From Sedimenticola sp. (GTDB lineage Bacteria; Pseudomonadota; Gammaproteobacteria; Chromatiales; Chromatiaceae): DNA of 33,462 bases. The stretch covers positions 1-33,462 of the forward strand of contig JAPHTA010000087.1 in assembly GCA_026196475.1 (NCBI GenBank). Reading direction: 5' to 3'. A program made the position numbers and the translations under genes. Below are positions 8,797-18,595 of the stretch, piece after piece. Position 1 is the stretch's first letter. Each line of letters opens with the position of its first letter. The notes under the pieces are model-generated. The model was not told the origin of the DNA and did no database searches. It was given only the letters and a program-made list of their open reading frames with translations.

Positions 8797-10149
8797 TCAA
8801 CGCATGGTGACCAGCTCCTCGGCCCCGGTGGGATGAATGGCGATGGTATCGTCGAAATCCCGCTTGGTCGCGCCCATACGGATGGCAACCGCGAATCCCT
8901 GCAGCATCTCGTCGGCGCCAAACCCGATCACGTGACAGCCCACCACCCTCTCCTGCGCACCGACGCAAACCAGCTTCATCGCCACCTGGCTCTGCCGTTC
9001 GGTGAAGGCGTGGTACATGGGTGTAAATCGGGTCTGGTACACCTTTACCGCCTCGCCGTGGCTGGCCCGGGCCTCATCCTCGGTCAGGCCAACGGTGGCG
9101 ATCGGCGGGTGCGAGAAGACCACGCTCGGGACCAGGGAGTGATCCAGGCGGCGATCCGCCATGCCTCCGAACAGCCGGTCGGAAAGCCTGCGGGCAGCAG
9201 CGATCGCCACCGGGGTCAGCTGCGGCGCGTCGGTCACATCGCCCAGCGCGTAGATACCGGGAATCGCCGTATTCTGAAACTCGTCGACCCGGATATAACC
9301 CTGCGAATCCCGCTCCACCGCGCAGTTCTCCAGGCCCAGGTTGTCACTATTCGGATTTCGCCCGATGGCCCAGATCAACTGATCGAAACCGCCCTGGAGC
9401 TGGCCGCTGGCGGCACAATAGAGCCCCAGCGTCCCGTCATCCGCCCGCTCCACCCGGTCGATGGCGGAGGAGGAGATGATATTCACCCCGTCATTCAGCA
9501 TCTCCTCCATCAGGCTCTCCCGCAACATGGAATCGAAACGTCGCAAAAGGTGTTCGCCACGCAGGAACATGGTCACCTCGCTGCCCAGTGCATTGAGCAT
9601 ACCGGCCAGCTCTACCGCGATATAGCCGCTGCCCACCACCGCCACCCGCCCGGGTTGTTGCTGCAGGGCAAAGAAGCCGTCCGAGGTAATCCCCAGTTCC
9701 GCACCCTCGATCTCCGGCACCACCGGGTAAGAGCCCGGCGCGATCACGATGTGATTGGCCCGGTACTCCACCCCGTTGACCTCCAGGGTCCGGTTGTCGA
9801 TGAAGCGGGCATGCCCCTGGATCTCGTCAATGCTGGAGTCAGCCAGGTAGGTGTGATACCAGTTGTTGATGTTGGCCACGTAGCGGTTGCGCTCGGCCAC
9901 CAGCCGGCCCCAATCAAATCCGTCTCGCTTTAGCGAAAAGCCGTAGGCCGGTGCATCATGCAGTGTGTGGGCGATGGAAGCGCCATACCACATGATCTTT
10001 TTCGGCACGCACCCAAGGTTGACACAGGTCCCACCCAGCTTTCCGGTCTCGATTACCGCCGCGCGGGCCCCGTACCTGGCCGCCCGCTCCGCCGCGGAGA
10101 GTCCGCCACTGCCGCCCCCGATGGCGATCAGGTCATAGGTTTCTGTCAT
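8797..10149 (-). CDS. gor: Glutathione-disulfide reductase
   Basis: This is a cytoplasmic FAD flavoenzyme that reduces oxidised glutathione with NADPH. I chose the ATG at 10149 (450 residues) over the ORF start at 10263 because AAGGAG lies just upstream and [16 protein letters not shown] begins the FAD-binding fold. The redox-active pair is in [12 protein letters not shown] (C42, C47). The NADPH Rossmann segment is [13 protein letters not shown], with Arg residues after it ([10 protein letters not shown]) that favour NADPH. The C-terminal active-site motif HPTGAEE is present (H439, E444). The length matches E. coli Gor. It is divergent from the DUF2333 gene with under 100 nt between the starts. 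Confidence 0.95.
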   Translation of the reverse strand: MTETYDLIAIGGGSGGLSAAERAARYGARAAVIETGKLGGTCVNLGCVPKKIMWYGASIAHTLHDAPAYGFSLKRDGFDWGRLVAERNRYVANINNWYHTYLADSSIDEIQGHARFIDNRTLEVNGVEYRANHIVIAPGSYPVVPEIEGAELGITSDGFFALQQQPGRVAVVGSGYIAVELAGMLNALGSEVTMFLRGEHLLRRFDSMLRESLMEEMLNDGVNIISSSAIDRVERADDGTLGLYCAASGQLQGGFDQLIWAIGRNPNSDNLGLENCAVERDSQGYIRVDEFQNTAIPGIYALGDVTDAPQLTPVAIAAARRLSDRLFGGMADRRLDHSLVPSVVFSHPPIATVGLTEDEARASHGEAVKVYQTRFTPMYHAFTERQSQVAMKLVCVGAQERVVGCHVIGFGADEMLQGFAVAIRMGATKRDFDDTIAIHPTGAEELVTMR

Positions 10150-10246
10150 ACATGGCTCCTTCGAATATGGGATACTCGTCTTGGGATACGGGCGATTGTC
10201 CCAATATCCTGCTCTATCGGACAACCGGAACAGGGAACTATACCAA

Positions 10247-11314
10247 GTGAACAACGCCATCACCGCCGCCAGCAGTAAGCTCCGTCGACTGATCCACGGT
10301 ACCGCTCGCCTCTATCATCCGCAGACCCTGCGTGAGAAGGGGTGGCTATGGGCCTCCGGACTGGGTGCCGTAACCCTGCTCGTGGTGCTTTACGGGATCG
10401 GTGTCTACTGGAGTCTGGAGCCGGATGCCTTCGATATCCGGCAGAACACGGAACAGCAGCTCGGGGGCGCGGAGATGGTCACCGGCAGCCACACCACGGC
10501 GGCCCTGTTGCGGGTGGTGGAGACCCTGCTGGATAAGCCGGGTGGCTACCTGAGCAACGATGTGACCCCACCCAGCGTGCTGCTGGACAATATCCCCAAC
10601 TGGGAGTACGGCGCCCTGGTGCAGTCACGGGACCTGGCCCGTACGCTGCGCAACGACATCAGCCGTTCCCAGTCCCAGTCGACCGAGAACGAGGCGCTGG
10701 CCATTGCCGAGCCGCAGCTCAACTTCAGCAACGACTCCTGGATACTGCCCTCGTCCGAGGGCGAGTACCGGACCGGCATCAAGGCGCTGCGTCAATACCT
10801 CGATGATCTGGCATCGAGCGGCAACCAGAACACCCAGTTCTATGCCCGCGCGGACAATCTTCGGGACTGGCTGGCAGTGGTGGAGAAACGCCTCGGCAGC
10901 CTCTCCCAGCGACTCAGCGCCAGCGTTGGCCAGGAGCGAATCAACACCGACCTGGCGGGAGACCCGAATGCGGCCCAGTCGACCCGTTCGGCAGAACAGG
11001 TGGAAGTGCACACCCCCTGGCTGGAGATCGATGATGTGTTCTACGAGGCGCGCGGCTCAACCTGGGCCCTGACCCACTTCCTGCGCGCGGTGGAGATCGA
11101 CTTCCGGGACATCCTGGTAAAAAAGAATGCCCTGGTCAGCCTGCGCCAGATCATCCGCGAGCTGGAGGCGACGCAGCAGACGGTGATGAGCCCGATCGTG
11201 CTCAACGGCAGCGGTTTCGGCATCGTGACCAACCACTCCCTGGTGATGGCCTCCTATATCTCGCGCGCCAACGCGGCGGTAATCGACCTGCGCAACCTGT
11301 TGAGCGAGGGATAG
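10247..11314 (+). CDS. DUF2333 family inner-membrane protein
   Basis: This protein of unknown function has one N-terminal membrane helix ([19 protein letters not shown], about 34-54) after a short basic cytoplasmic tail. A large region predicted to be periplasmic follows, rich in helices ([20 protein letters not shown] and [19 protein letters not shown]). This matches DUF2333 proteins of gammaproteobacteria. I prefer the GTG start at 10247 ([12 protein letters not shown]), giving 355 residues; the longer ORF from 10181 would put an unlikely hydrophilic stretch overlapping the gor upstream region. It converges on mshG with only 5 bp between stops. A link to the pilus is possible from position alone but not shown. 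Confidence 0.8.
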   Translation: MNNAITAASSKLRRLIHGTARLYHPQTLREKGWLWASGLGAVTLLVVLYGIGVYWSLEPDAFDIRQNTEQQLGGAEMVTGSHTTAALLRVVETLLDKPGGYLSNDVTPPSVLLDNIPNWEYGALVQSRDLARTLRNDISRSQSQSTENEALAIAEPQLNFSNDSWILPSSEGEYRTGIKALRQYLDDLASSGNQNTQFYARADNLRDWLAVVEKRLGSLSQRLSASVGQERINTDLAGDPNAAQSTRSAEQVEVHTPWLEIDDVFYEARGSTWALTHFLRAVEIDFRDILVKKNALVSLRQIIRELEATQQTVMSPIVLNGSGFGIVTNHSLVMASYISRANAAVIDLRNLLSEG

Positions 11315-11319
11315 CCGGA

Positions 11320-12543
11320 TCAGCGATTGTGCACCGCCGAGGAGAGGTCCCACATCGGCAGGAAGACACCCAGTGCCAGCACCAGCACCATAATGCCGAT
11401 AATCACGATAATGATCGGCTCGATAGCATCGGAGAGCCGGGCCAGGTCATACTTCACCTCCCGCTCGTAGTGTTCCGCCGTCTCCAGCAGCAGGTCGTCC
11501 ACCGCACCGGTCTCCTCGCCAATGGCTATCATCTGCAGCACCATGGGAGTGAACATGCCGGTGGCCGCCGCCGTGTTGGCAATCGAGTCCCCGCTCTCGA
11601 TGCCGTCCCGCATGCTCAGGATCCGTTCACTGACATAGGCGTTGTTGACCACCCCTGAGATGACCGTCAACCCGTGTACCAGCGGGACACCGGAACGCAG
11701 GGCAAGCGCCAGTGAACGGGAAAAGCGGCCCAGAATCGCCTTTTTCAGGATGTGCCCGATCAACGGGAAGCGGAGCAGCGTACGCGACCAGATGTAGCCA
11801 CCCTTCTCGCTGCGTATCCAGAAACCCAGGCCCAGCAGCACGAGAATGGTTACCACCATCATCGGCGCCCACCACTTGACCATGAAACCGGAGACCGCCA
11901 GGAGCAGCCGGGTGGCCAGGGGCAGCTGCGCATCGAAGCGGGCGAAGGCATCGGCAAACGCGGGTATCACCCAGATATTGATGATCACCATCGCCACCAC
12001 GATAGCCAGGATGACCGTCAGCGGGTAGCGGGTAGCGGACTTGATCCGGTTGCGGGTCTCCTTCTCCAGCTCCAGGTAACCGGCCAGCTGCAGGAAGGTC
12101 TCGTCCAGCCGACCGGTGCTCTCCCCGACCTTGACCAGGCTGATAAAGAGGGGCGAGAAGATATCCGGAAAGCGGGCCAGCGCCATGTGCAATTCACGGC
12201 CCGACTGGATATCCTCCGACACCCCCTTGAGTGCCGCCGCCAGGGTCGGGTTTCGGGTTGTCTCTGTCAGGCTGGCGAGGCTGCGCAGGATTGGCACCCC
12301 CGCTTTCTGCAGGGTGTAGAGCTGGCGACACAGCAGTACCAGCTCGTCCAGGGTCACCCTAGGCTTGAACCAGCCCAGCTTGATCTCCCTTCCCGCACCC
12401 CGCCTTTCCATCGGGGTGATCTCGATCGGTGTCAGGTTGGAGCGAAACAGCTGTTCCGCGACCGCTTCCGGCGTCTCTCCCTCCAGGGTGCCGGTCTGCG
12501 CCTCGCCACGCCGGTTTCGCGCCTTGAACTGGAATGCGCGCAT
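11320..12543 (-). CDS. mshG: MSHA biogenesis platform protein MshG (GspF/PilC family)
   Basis: MshG is the polytopic inner-membrane platform of type IV pilus/type II secretion machines, sitting above the MshE ATPase. The 407 residues contain two GspF domains; FCRQLYTLQKAG-type motifs appear as LLCRQLYTLQKAGVPILRSL in the first and FSRSLALALRSGVPLVHGL in the second. Hydrophobic segments occur near residue 170, at 210-235 and at the C-terminus (IIIVIIGIMVLVLALGVFLP). It is the last gene of the msh operon, 37 nt after mshE. In Vibrio the pilin genes would follow; here the next gene is the convergent DUF2333 gene. Confidence 0.92.
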   Translation of the reverse strand: MRAFQFKARNRRGEAQTGTLEGETPEAVAEQLFRSNLTPIEITPMERRGAGREIKLGWFKPRVTLDELVLLCRQLYTLQKAGVPILRSLASLTETTRNPTLAAALKGVSEDIQSGRELHMALARFPDIFSPLFISLVKVGESTGRLDETFLQLAGYLELEKETRNRIKSATRYPLTVILAIVVAMVIINIWVIPAFADAFARFDAQLPLATRLLLAVSGFMVKWWAPMMVVTILVLLGLGFWIRSEKGGYIWSRTLLRFPLIGHILKKAILGRFSRSLALALRSGVPLVHGLTVISGVVNNAYVSERILSMRDGIESGDSIANTAAATGMFTPMVLQMIAIGEETGAVDDLLLETAEHYEREVKYDLARLSDAIEPIIIVIIGIMVLVLALGVFLPMWDLSSAVHNR

Positions 12544-12580
12544 CAGTACTCTCCTGCTCCGGGGCCCGTCAGTTCAGTCA

Positions 12581-14329
12581 TCACTCCAGCTCCACGTCGC
12601 CGCTGATCCTGATCGCCTCGCTCAACGAGGTCACACCCTGTGCGGCGTAGGTCAGCACCGAATGCCAGAGTGGCCTGAACTTCCCGCTTTTCTGGGCGGC
12701 CCGGCTGAAGGCCTCATGATCATCCCGGCGCAGCGCGGCCGCCATCTCGCCGTTCAGCTCCAGCAGTTCGTAGACACCGACACGCCCCTGGTACCCGCTG
12801 TTGCCACAGCGATTACAGCCACGCCCGATACGCAATCCGTCCAGATCCAGTTCATGACGGACACCGTCCAGCCACGCCTGCTGGATGGGGTCCGGCTGGT
12901 AAGGCTCCGCGCAGTGGCTGCACACCCGCCTCACCAGGCGCTGCGCCACGATCGCCAGCAGGGAGGAGGCCAGCAGGTAGCCGGGGGCCCCCATGTCCAG
13001 CAACCGGCTGACGGTGCCGATGGCACTGTTGGTATGCACCGTGGAGAGAACGAAATGGCCGGTGATTGCGGCACGCAGCCCGATCTGCGCCGTCTCCAGG
13101 TCACGCATCTCGCCCACCAGCAGAATATCCGGGTCCTGACGCATGGCGGTGCGCAGGACACGGGCGAAACTGAGGCCGATCTGGTCGTGCACCTGCACCT
13201 GGTTGATTCGCGGCAGGCGGTACTCCACCGGATCCTCCACGGTGATGATCTTCTTCTCCGGGGTATTCAGTTCGCTCAGCGCCGAGTAGAGCGTGGTGGT
13301 CTTGCCGCTCCCGGTGGGGCCGGTGACCAGGACCATACCGTGGGGCTTCTGGATCAGCATGCGAAGTTGCTGCAGCATATCCGGATCCAGGCCCAGATCG
13401 TCGAGACTGAGAATGCCTGAACTCTGGTCCAGCAGCCGCATCACCACCGCCTCGCCGTTCTGCACCGGCATGGTGGAGAGTCGAACGTCGATCGAGTGGT
13501 TCTTTACAGAGATCTGGAAACGGCCATCCTGGGGCAGACGTTTCTCGGAGATGTCCAGGCTGGCAAGCAGTTTCAGGCGCTGCACCAGGGCCGGGGCGAT
13601 ACGCCGCTCGTTCATGATCTGCTCATGCAGGACCCCGTCGATACGCTGGCGAATCCGCAACACCTCCTCGTCCGGCTCGATGTGAATATCCGAAGCCTTG
13701 GCCTGCAGGGCGTCCTCGAACAGGGTCTGCAGCAGGCGGATCACCGGCGCATCCCCCGCCTCGGCGGTCTGCATCAGCTTGCCGAGATCCAGATCGCCCT
13801 GCTTCAGGTCCTCGTGCAGTTCACCGGCCAGCGAGGTCAACTCCTCGGAGCGGCGATACATGCGGTCAAGCGCTTCCAGCAGGTCGCTCTCCCGCACCAC
13901 CGCCTGCCGTACCCGTTTCTTCAGGGCATGGCCCAGCTCGTCGTAGGCAAACAGGTCGGTGGGATCGGCCATGCCCACCAGCACATCCTTCTCCCGCACC
14001 TCCAGCACGATCACCCGGTAGCGACGGGCGATGCTCTCGGAAAGACTCTTCACCTGGTCCGGCTTCAACGGGTAGGAGGTAAGATCGATAAACGGTATCT
14101 GCAGCTGCTGGGAGAGGAAATCGAGCAACCGCTGCTCGTCGATAAAGCCCAGCTCGATCAGGGTGTAGCCCAGCTTGTGCCCGGATTTTTTCTGCTCCGC
14201 CAGGGCCGCCTGCAGCTGGCCCTCCGAGATCACCCGGTTCTCGACCAGGAGGTCACCGATACGAATCTTTTTTCGACTGCGCAGGCCCTCGCCAGGACCA
14301 CCTGTGGATTCATCCGCCATATTCTTCAA
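12581..14329 (-). CDS. mshE: MSHA pilus extension ATPase MshE with MshEN c-di-GMP-binding domain
   Basis: This is a hexameric GspE/PilB-type ATPase that powers pilus extension (582 residues). The N-terminus contains two tandem MshEN-type motifs: RIGDLLVENRVISEGQL from residue 23 and KLGYTLIELGFIDEQRL from 52. In Vibrio MshE this fold binds cyclic-di-GMP, so direct c-di-GMP control is likely here. The first copy has Asn-Arg where Gly is common. Walker A GPTGSGKTTT is near 336 and the Asp/His box region DPDILLVGEMRD near 396. The tetracysteine zinc motif is CSHC (about 468) plus CNRCGNSGY (about 505). The start overlaps the mshN stop by 4 bp. Confidence 0.94.
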   Translation of the reverse strand: MKNMADESTGGPGEGLRSRKKIRIGDLLVENRVISEGQLQAALAEQKKSGHKLGYTLIELGFIDEQRLLDFLSQQLQIPFIDLTSYPLKPDQVKSLSESIARRYRVIVLEVREKDVLVGMADPTDLFAYDELGHALKKRVRQAVVRESDLLEALDRMYRRSEELTSLAGELHEDLKQGDLDLGKLMQTAEAGDAPVIRLLQTLFEDALQAKASDIHIEPDEEVLRIRQRIDGVLHEQIMNERRIAPALVQRLKLLASLDISEKRLPQDGRFQISVKNHSIDVRLSTMPVQNGEAVVMRLLDQSSGILSLDDLGLDPDMLQQLRMLIQKPHGMVLVTGPTGSGKTTTLYSALSELNTPEKKIITVEDPVEYRLPRINQVQVHDQIGLSFARVLRTAMRQDPDILLVGEMRDLETAQIGLRAAITGHFVLSTVHTNSAIGTVSRLLDMGAPGYLLASSLLAIVAQRLVRRVCSHCAEPYQPDPIQQAWLDGVRHELDLDGLRIGRGCNRCGNSGYQGRVGVYELLELNGEMAAALRRDDHEAFSRAAQKSGKFRPLWHSVLTYAAQGVTSLSEAIRISGDVELE

Positions 14330-15591
14330 TGCTCCGATGTGAGTGCAGCAACCCGTTGCCTGGCGTACTCGCCCACTGCCGCGGGCAGTTCACCGGCACC
14401 CAGGGCGGCACGGTAGCGGTCAAGGGCCTCTTTATGCTCGCCCCGGGCGTCCAGGGCAATGGCCAGGCCGGCCAGGACCCGGGCATCAGCCGGCCGCTCC
14501 ATCAACAGGCGACGATAGATGGCAGCGGCCCGCTCGAACTGTCCCCCCTGCTGGTAGACAGATCCCAGCAACGACAGCAGGTCCGGGTTGTCGCCGGTGA
14601 TTTTCAGATTCTGTTCCAGCAGCCGTCTCGCCTCGTCCGTAGCACCGGACTCGATCAGCATGCGCCCGAGCAATACCACGAAAGGGGCGTAGACAGGAGT
14701 AATCCGTATACCCTCGCGCAACAGCGCCTCCGCCTCCTGCCGGTCACCCTGCCGGTATCGCAACATGCTCAACAGGTGTCGTGCCGGGTGTTGTGCCGAA
14801 TCCAGCGTCAGGGCGTGTCGCAAGCCGCGCTCCGCCTCGTCGGGGTAACCGTCCTCGAACTGCTCCCGAGCCGCCCGGTAGGCGCCTTCCGCAGACTCAC
14901 GCGTCTCCTGCGAGCTGACCCGGGTGACGCGGATCGCAGGCGGCGTGACCACCTCGGATTCCGCTCCCGGCGTCCCGGTCTGCCGGGGCTGGGACACCCG
15001 CTCAACCCGCCCGGTTTCCACTACCGGCTCACCTGGAAGCACCTCATCCGCAACAGCCACCGGCGGCTCCTCTGCCTCTTCGGCGGGCGGCGCCGGAACT
15101 TCCACCCGGGACTCGGCGGTCCTTTCCCCCGAGCTGGCCATGGTGCTGCCTGGGGACTCCATCCGGGCCGTATCCCCCTCTATCCCTGGCAATGCCTCTT
15201 TCGGTGCGGTTTCCACTGGCAGTGATACTTCTGTCGGCGCTTCGGACACGATAGTCGTCGACTCTTCAGTGAGCAGCGTTGGCTGGCTTTCGGGTGCTGC
15301 AGACAATACCCGCACAACCTGGCCGGATGGGGCACCGCCCGGGTCCGGGGCCGGCGTCGGCCCGGGTGTTGCCAGCCAGCCGACCAGGCGCGACCTGGTG
15401 GCATCACCGGCCGGCGAGAACCAGAACAGCAGCGACAACGACACTGCAATCAGCAACAGCACTATCGCCTTGCGGCCTGTGCCGGCAGAGGCGGACGTTT
15501 TACCTGGCACTGCTGGCGGCATACTCGCCGCGCCCCTACGCCCGGCCTCCCGGCTGTCCAGGTCCCGCAGCATCTGGTTGATCAGGCTCAT
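14326..15591 (-). CDS. mshN: MSHA biogenesis TPR protein MshN
   Basis: This is a bitopic inner-membrane protein: a short cytoplasmic tail (MSLINQMLRDLDSRE), a membrane helix at about 41-58 (KAIVLLLIAVSLSLLFWF), a long Pro/Glu/Ser-rich periplasmic linker, then TPR repeats in the C-terminal half (ALTLDSAQHPARHLLSMLRY and VLLGRMLIESGATDEARRLL). MshN-type proteins are thought to organise the pilus assembly complex or secretin. I moved the start from 15642 to the ATG at 15591 (421 residues), which gives the conserved MSLINxMLxDL opening and a 4-bp overlap with mshM. It overlaps mshE by 4 bp at the other end. Confidence 0.86.
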   Translation of the reverse strand: MSLINQMLRDLDSREAGRRGAASMPPAVPGKTSASAGTGRKAIVLLLIAVSLSLLFWFSPAGDATRSRLVGWLATPGPTPAPDPGGAPSGQVVRVLSAAPESQPTLLTEESTTIVSEAPTEVSLPVETAPKEALPGIEGDTARMESPGSTMASSGERTAESRVEVPAPPAEEAEEPPVAVADEVLPGEPVVETGRVERVSQPRQTGTPGAESEVVTPPAIRVTRVSSQETRESAEGAYRAAREQFEDGYPDEAERGLRHALTLDSAQHPARHLLSMLRYRQGDRQEAEALLREGIRITPVYAPFVVLLGRMLIESGATDEARRLLEQNLKITGDNPDLLSLLGSVYQQGGQFERAAAIYRRLLMERPADARVLAGLAIALDARGEHKEALDRYRAALGAGELPAAVGEYARQRVAALTSEH

Positions 15592-16478
15592 GAGCCACCC
15601 CGCAGGGTCGCTGAGCCGGGTCTTCCGGAGAGGACTCGCCACAGCCGGAGCATCGGGCCGGGAGCAACCCAGGCCTCTTCCGTATCCTCGATCGCACGGC
15701 TGACATGAAGTCTGCCGACACGTTCCCGCCCTTGGCCATATGCCGCCATCAGGGATTTATGCGCCAGTATATTTATCAACCGGGGGATACCGCGACTCCC
15801 CCGATAGAGCCGCTGCAGCGCTTTCTCCCCAATCAGGCCGGGTGCGCCACCGGCGACCCCGATGCGATGCTCAAGGTAACCCTGGCACCCCTCCAGGCTC
15901 ATTGGTCGAAGGGTGTGCGAAAAGGTGATGCGCTGGCGCAACTGGCGGATCGAGCGCTGGGATAACACAAGGTCAAGCTCCGGCTGGCCGAACAGCACCA
16001 CCTGCAGCAGCTTGCTCTTCTCGGTCTCCAGGTTGGTCAACAGGCGGATCGCCTCCAGGGTCTCCAGGGGCAGGGCCTGGGCCTCGTCCAGCAGCAGTAC
16101 CACCTGGTGCCCGGATGACTTCAGTTCGATCAGACGGTGATTGATCAGCTGCAGCGCCCGGTGTCCCCCGATATTGCGCGGGCAGTCTACGCCCAATTCC
16201 TCGGCCAGGGAGTGGCGCAGCGCCGGCGGGGTCAGAAAGGGATTCGGAATGTAGGCAGTAACCATGCCCTCGTCCGCCAGCACATTCAATAGCTTGCGAC
16301 AAATAAGGGTCTTCCCGGTGCCTACCTCTCCGGTAATCTTGAGGAAGCCCTCCCCCATGCGCAGTGCCACCAGCAGCACATTCAGCGCCTCCTGGTGATC
16401 TGCATAGGAGAAGTAGAAATCTGTATCGGGGGTCAGATTAAACGGAAGTTCTTTGAGTCCAAAGTGCTTCTCGTACAT
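15588..16478 (-). CDS. mshM: MSHA-associated AAA ATPase MshM (ExeA/GspA family)
   Basis: This 296-residue ATPase of the ExeA/GspA family probably helps the secretin or assembly complex insert or organise. The N-terminus MYEKHFGLKELPFNLTPDT is the standard family opening. Walker A is GEVGTGKT (50-57) and Walker B LLLDEAQ (128-134). The C-terminal part (LIGEKALQRLYRGSRGIPRL) is a typical lid domain. Unlike full ExeA proteins it lacks a peptidoglycan-binding C-terminal domain, as expected for MshM. It begins 3 nt after the mshL stop and overlaps mshN by 4 bp. Confidence 0.92.
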   Translation of the reverse strand: MYEKHFGLKELPFNLTPDTDFYFSYADHQEALNVLLVALRMGEGFLKITGEVGTGKTLICRKLLNVLADEGMVTAYIPNPFLTPPALRHSLAEELGVDCPRNIGGHRALQLINHRLIELKSSGHQVVLLLDEAQALPLETLEAIRLLTNLETEKSKLLQVVLFGQPELDLVLSQRSIRQLRQRITFSHTLRPMSLEGCQGYLEHRIGVAGGAPGLIGEKALQRLYRGSRGIPRLINILAHKSLMAAYGQGRERVGRLHVSRAIEDTEEAWVAPGPMLRLWRVLSGRPGSATLRGGS

Positions 16479-16481
16479 GCG

Positions 16482-18227
16482 TCACTCGGTCTTCTCACCC
16501 TGGTTGCCAAAAATCTCCCCCCGGCTTCCATAGTGAAAGCCCCGGTCCAGATTCCGCAGGCGGTTGGCGGTATCGGAAACACGCGCACGCCAGGTTTCCG
16601 CACTCTCCACCACGGTGGGCCTTAACACGATAACCAGTTCGCTCTTCTTGGCTGCCTGCCGGGTATGACGGAACAGCTGCCCCACCAGTGGCAGATCTCC
16701 CAGAACCGGGGTCGAGGCGACCTCCTCTCCGCGACTGTCCTGCATCAGTCCGCCTATCACCACCAGTTGTCCGCTATGGGCATAGACCAGGCTGTCGGAC
16801 TCACGCACCGTGCTCTTTGCCAGCGGCAGGTTCTGGCTCTCGTTCCCCACCTGGATCACTTTCTGCTGGTCCGTCACCTGGCTCACCGAGGGATGGATAT
16901 GCAGGGTGATGCGGCCGTGCCGGTCGATCTGGGGAGTGACATCCAGGGCGATTCCGGAGAAGAACGGCGTAAGGGTGATATCGGGGGTGGTGGTGGTGGC
17001 GGTTCCCGTGGTGGTGGTACTGGAGACATCGGTAACAAAGAACTCGTCACTGCCGACCTTGATCACCGCCTTCTGGTTGTTCAGGGTGGAGATACGGGGA
17101 CTGGAGAGTACCTGCACGTTACCCTGCGACTCCAGCAGCTCGATAAACGCCATGAAGCTGCCGGTATTGAGCGCCGCACCAAACAGACCGCCAAAGGCCG
17201 AGAAGTTGGTAAAGCTGACCGGTGAGGCTTCAGTTGGCGAGGTGATGCCGCCACCCGGCAGCTCGACCCCGGCATCCCCGGGATTTGTGAAGAGGGATGA
17301 GCCGCCGGTCTGCCCCAGACTCAGGGTATTGCCGTCCACCGACATCATCTTGGCCCAGTTGATGCCCGACTGGAAACCATCGTTGAGTTCCACTTCGATC
17401 ACCTTGGCTTCGAGTATCACCTGCCGGTGCATCGCCTCCTGGGTAGTCTCCAGGAACATCTCCACCTCGCGCAGCTCGTGTGGCATGGCACGTACCACCA
17501 CGATGCCGGACTGGGGAGAGACCACGACCGAGCGACCATCATCGCTGCCGACGATCGAACCCAGGGCGGTGCTCAGCTCGCTCCAGAAATCGGTCTCCGA
17601 CGAGGTATTGATTTCGGTACCGGAGATCGCGCCACTGCCGCCGCTTTCAGACTCTCCACCGCTGTCATCGCTGCTCTCGGCAGACGAGACCTGGCCCGAG
17701 CTGACCCGGGTCTGGGAGCTGCCATTGCGTTTCATGTTCAGGTAGTTGACCTGGAAAATGCGCGACTGCAGCCTCGCCGGCAACACGTGAAAGCCGCTGC
17801 GGACACGCTGGTACTCGTATCCGTATACATCCCGCAACACCTCCATCACCTCGGGAATGGTGACCTGCTTGAGACTGAGCGAGAGGGTACCACTGACCTT
17901 CGGATGCACCACCATGTTGTAGTGCGTGCCCTCCACCAGGCCCATCAGGAATGTGGCAACCGGCACTTCGTTGACATTGACATCGAACCTCGCCTCCGAG
18001 GGGCCCTTCGATACACTGGCTGGAGGTAGCCCAACCGGTGGCATCAGGGCTGCCGCTACGGCGGGTGGCGGCACTGCGGGTGCGGACTTCGGTGGCTCCG
18101 GAACCTGAAGGTCTTCCTGTATCGCCGACATGGTGCCACCATCCTTTGGCGCCATGCTCTGACAGCCCGCCAGCAGCAGCGTCAGCACCAGCAGCGCTGG
18201 CCGGGTCATAGTACGAAACAGGCTCAT
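16482..18227 (-). CDS. mshL: MSHA outer-membrane secretin MshL
   Basis: This is the secretin lipoprotein (581 residues) forming the outer-membrane pore for the pilus. A signal peptide ends in the lipobox LLAGC (C22). N-terminal STN/N0-like and secretin_N regions follow (FDVNVNEVPVATFLMGLV and GTLSLSLKQVTIPEVMEVL). A Ser/Gly-rich linker at about 170-215 comes next, then the secretin beta domain with VQVLSSPRISTLNNQKAVIKVG and LVVIGGLMQDSRGE. The Thr-rich loop (SSTTTTGTATTTTPD) makes a GGT-rich run on the plus strand, which is coding and also common in MshL relatives. It overlaps mshK by 4 bp. Confidence 0.94.
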   Translation of the reverse strand: MSLFRTMTRPALLVLTLLLAGCQSMAPKDGGTMSAIQEDLQVPEPPKSAPAVPPPAVAAALMPPVGLPPASVSKGPSEARFDVNVNEVPVATFLMGLVEGTHYNMVVHPKVSGTLSLSLKQVTIPEVMEVLRDVYGYEYQRVRSGFHVLPARLQSRIFQVNYLNMKRNGSSQTRVSSGQVSSAESSDDSGGESESGGSGAISGTEINTSSETDFWSELSTALGSIVGSDDGRSVVVSPQSGIVVVRAMPHELREVEMFLETTQEAMHRQVILEAKVIEVELNDGFQSGINWAKMMSVDGNTLSLGQTGGSSLFTNPGDAGVELPGGGITSPTEASPVSFTNFSAFGGLFGAALNTGSFMAFIELLESQGNVQVLSSPRISTLNNQKAVIKVGSDEFFVTDVSSTTTTGTATTTTPDITLTPFFSGIALDVTPQIDRHGRITLHIHPSVSQVTDQQKVIQVGNESQNLPLAKSTVRESDSLVYAHSGQLVVIGGLMQDSRGEEVASTPVLGDLPLVGQLFRHTRQAAKKSELVIVLRPTVVESAETWRARVSDTANRLRNLDRGFHYGSRGEIFGNQGEKTE

Positions 18228-18595
18228 TTTCCCCCTCCGGATAAACCCTTTGACGGGGTTTTGACAGTTATCGGTAACAGTTCGAGTTTGATTTTTTTCC
18301 CCTGCATCTCCAGCTCCACGGAATAGCTGTCGATGTTCAGCAGGCTTGCTCCATCGATCTCGTCGCCCTCTTCGAGGTGTCGGTCGTTGATCACGGCCCG
18401 TTTTCCCCGTGGTCCGCAGAAGATGGCTGAGAGCCGGAACATATCCGGCTGCAGGGCCTGGCTCTGGGCATCCGGCGCACTCATCTGTTCTCCCGGTCGG
18501 TACCCGAACGGCTGCATCGGATCCCGGAATGCTGCCGATACCGGGCCGCCCATGATCAGCAGGGTCAGGACAAAGACAAACAGTCTAGACACCAA
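18224..18595 (-). CDS. mshK: MSHA biogenesis protein MshK (PilP-like)
   Basis: This 123-residue secreted protein has a signal peptide (MVSRLFVFVLTLLIMGGPVSA) and the mature start FRDPMQPFGYRPG, where DPMxP is typical of MshK/PilP-like and GspB-like proteins. The mature part is a small beta-rich domain (AVINDRHLEEGDEIDGASLLNIDSYSVEL) of the kind that links inner-membrane alignment proteins to the secretin. The start overlaps mshJ by 11 bp and the stop overlaps mshL by 4 bp. Assignment rests on position and the DPMxP opening. Confidence 0.84.
   Translation of the reverse strand: MVSRLFVFVLTLLIMGGPVSAAFRDPMQPFGYRPGEQMSAPDAQSQALQPDMFRLSAIFCGPRGKRAVINDRHLEEGDEIDGASLLNIDSYSVELEMQGKKIKLELLPITVKTPSKGLSGGGK

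Noticed and set aside
8833-9933. 366-codon plus-strand ORF opposite gor
   Set aside because: It is an antisense shadow of a well-supported glutathione reductase in GC-rich DNA; the protein is His/Gly/Arg-rich with no motif.
11752-13420. Long plus-strand ORFs opposite mshG and mshE
   Set aside because: They are shadows of well-supported genes, with low-complexity Gln/His/Arg-rich translations.
16810-17745. 311-codon plus-strand ORF and GGT-rich run opposite mshL
   Set aside because: It is a shadow ORF. The GGT run encodes the Thr-rich loop of the secretin and is not a separate microsatellite feature.
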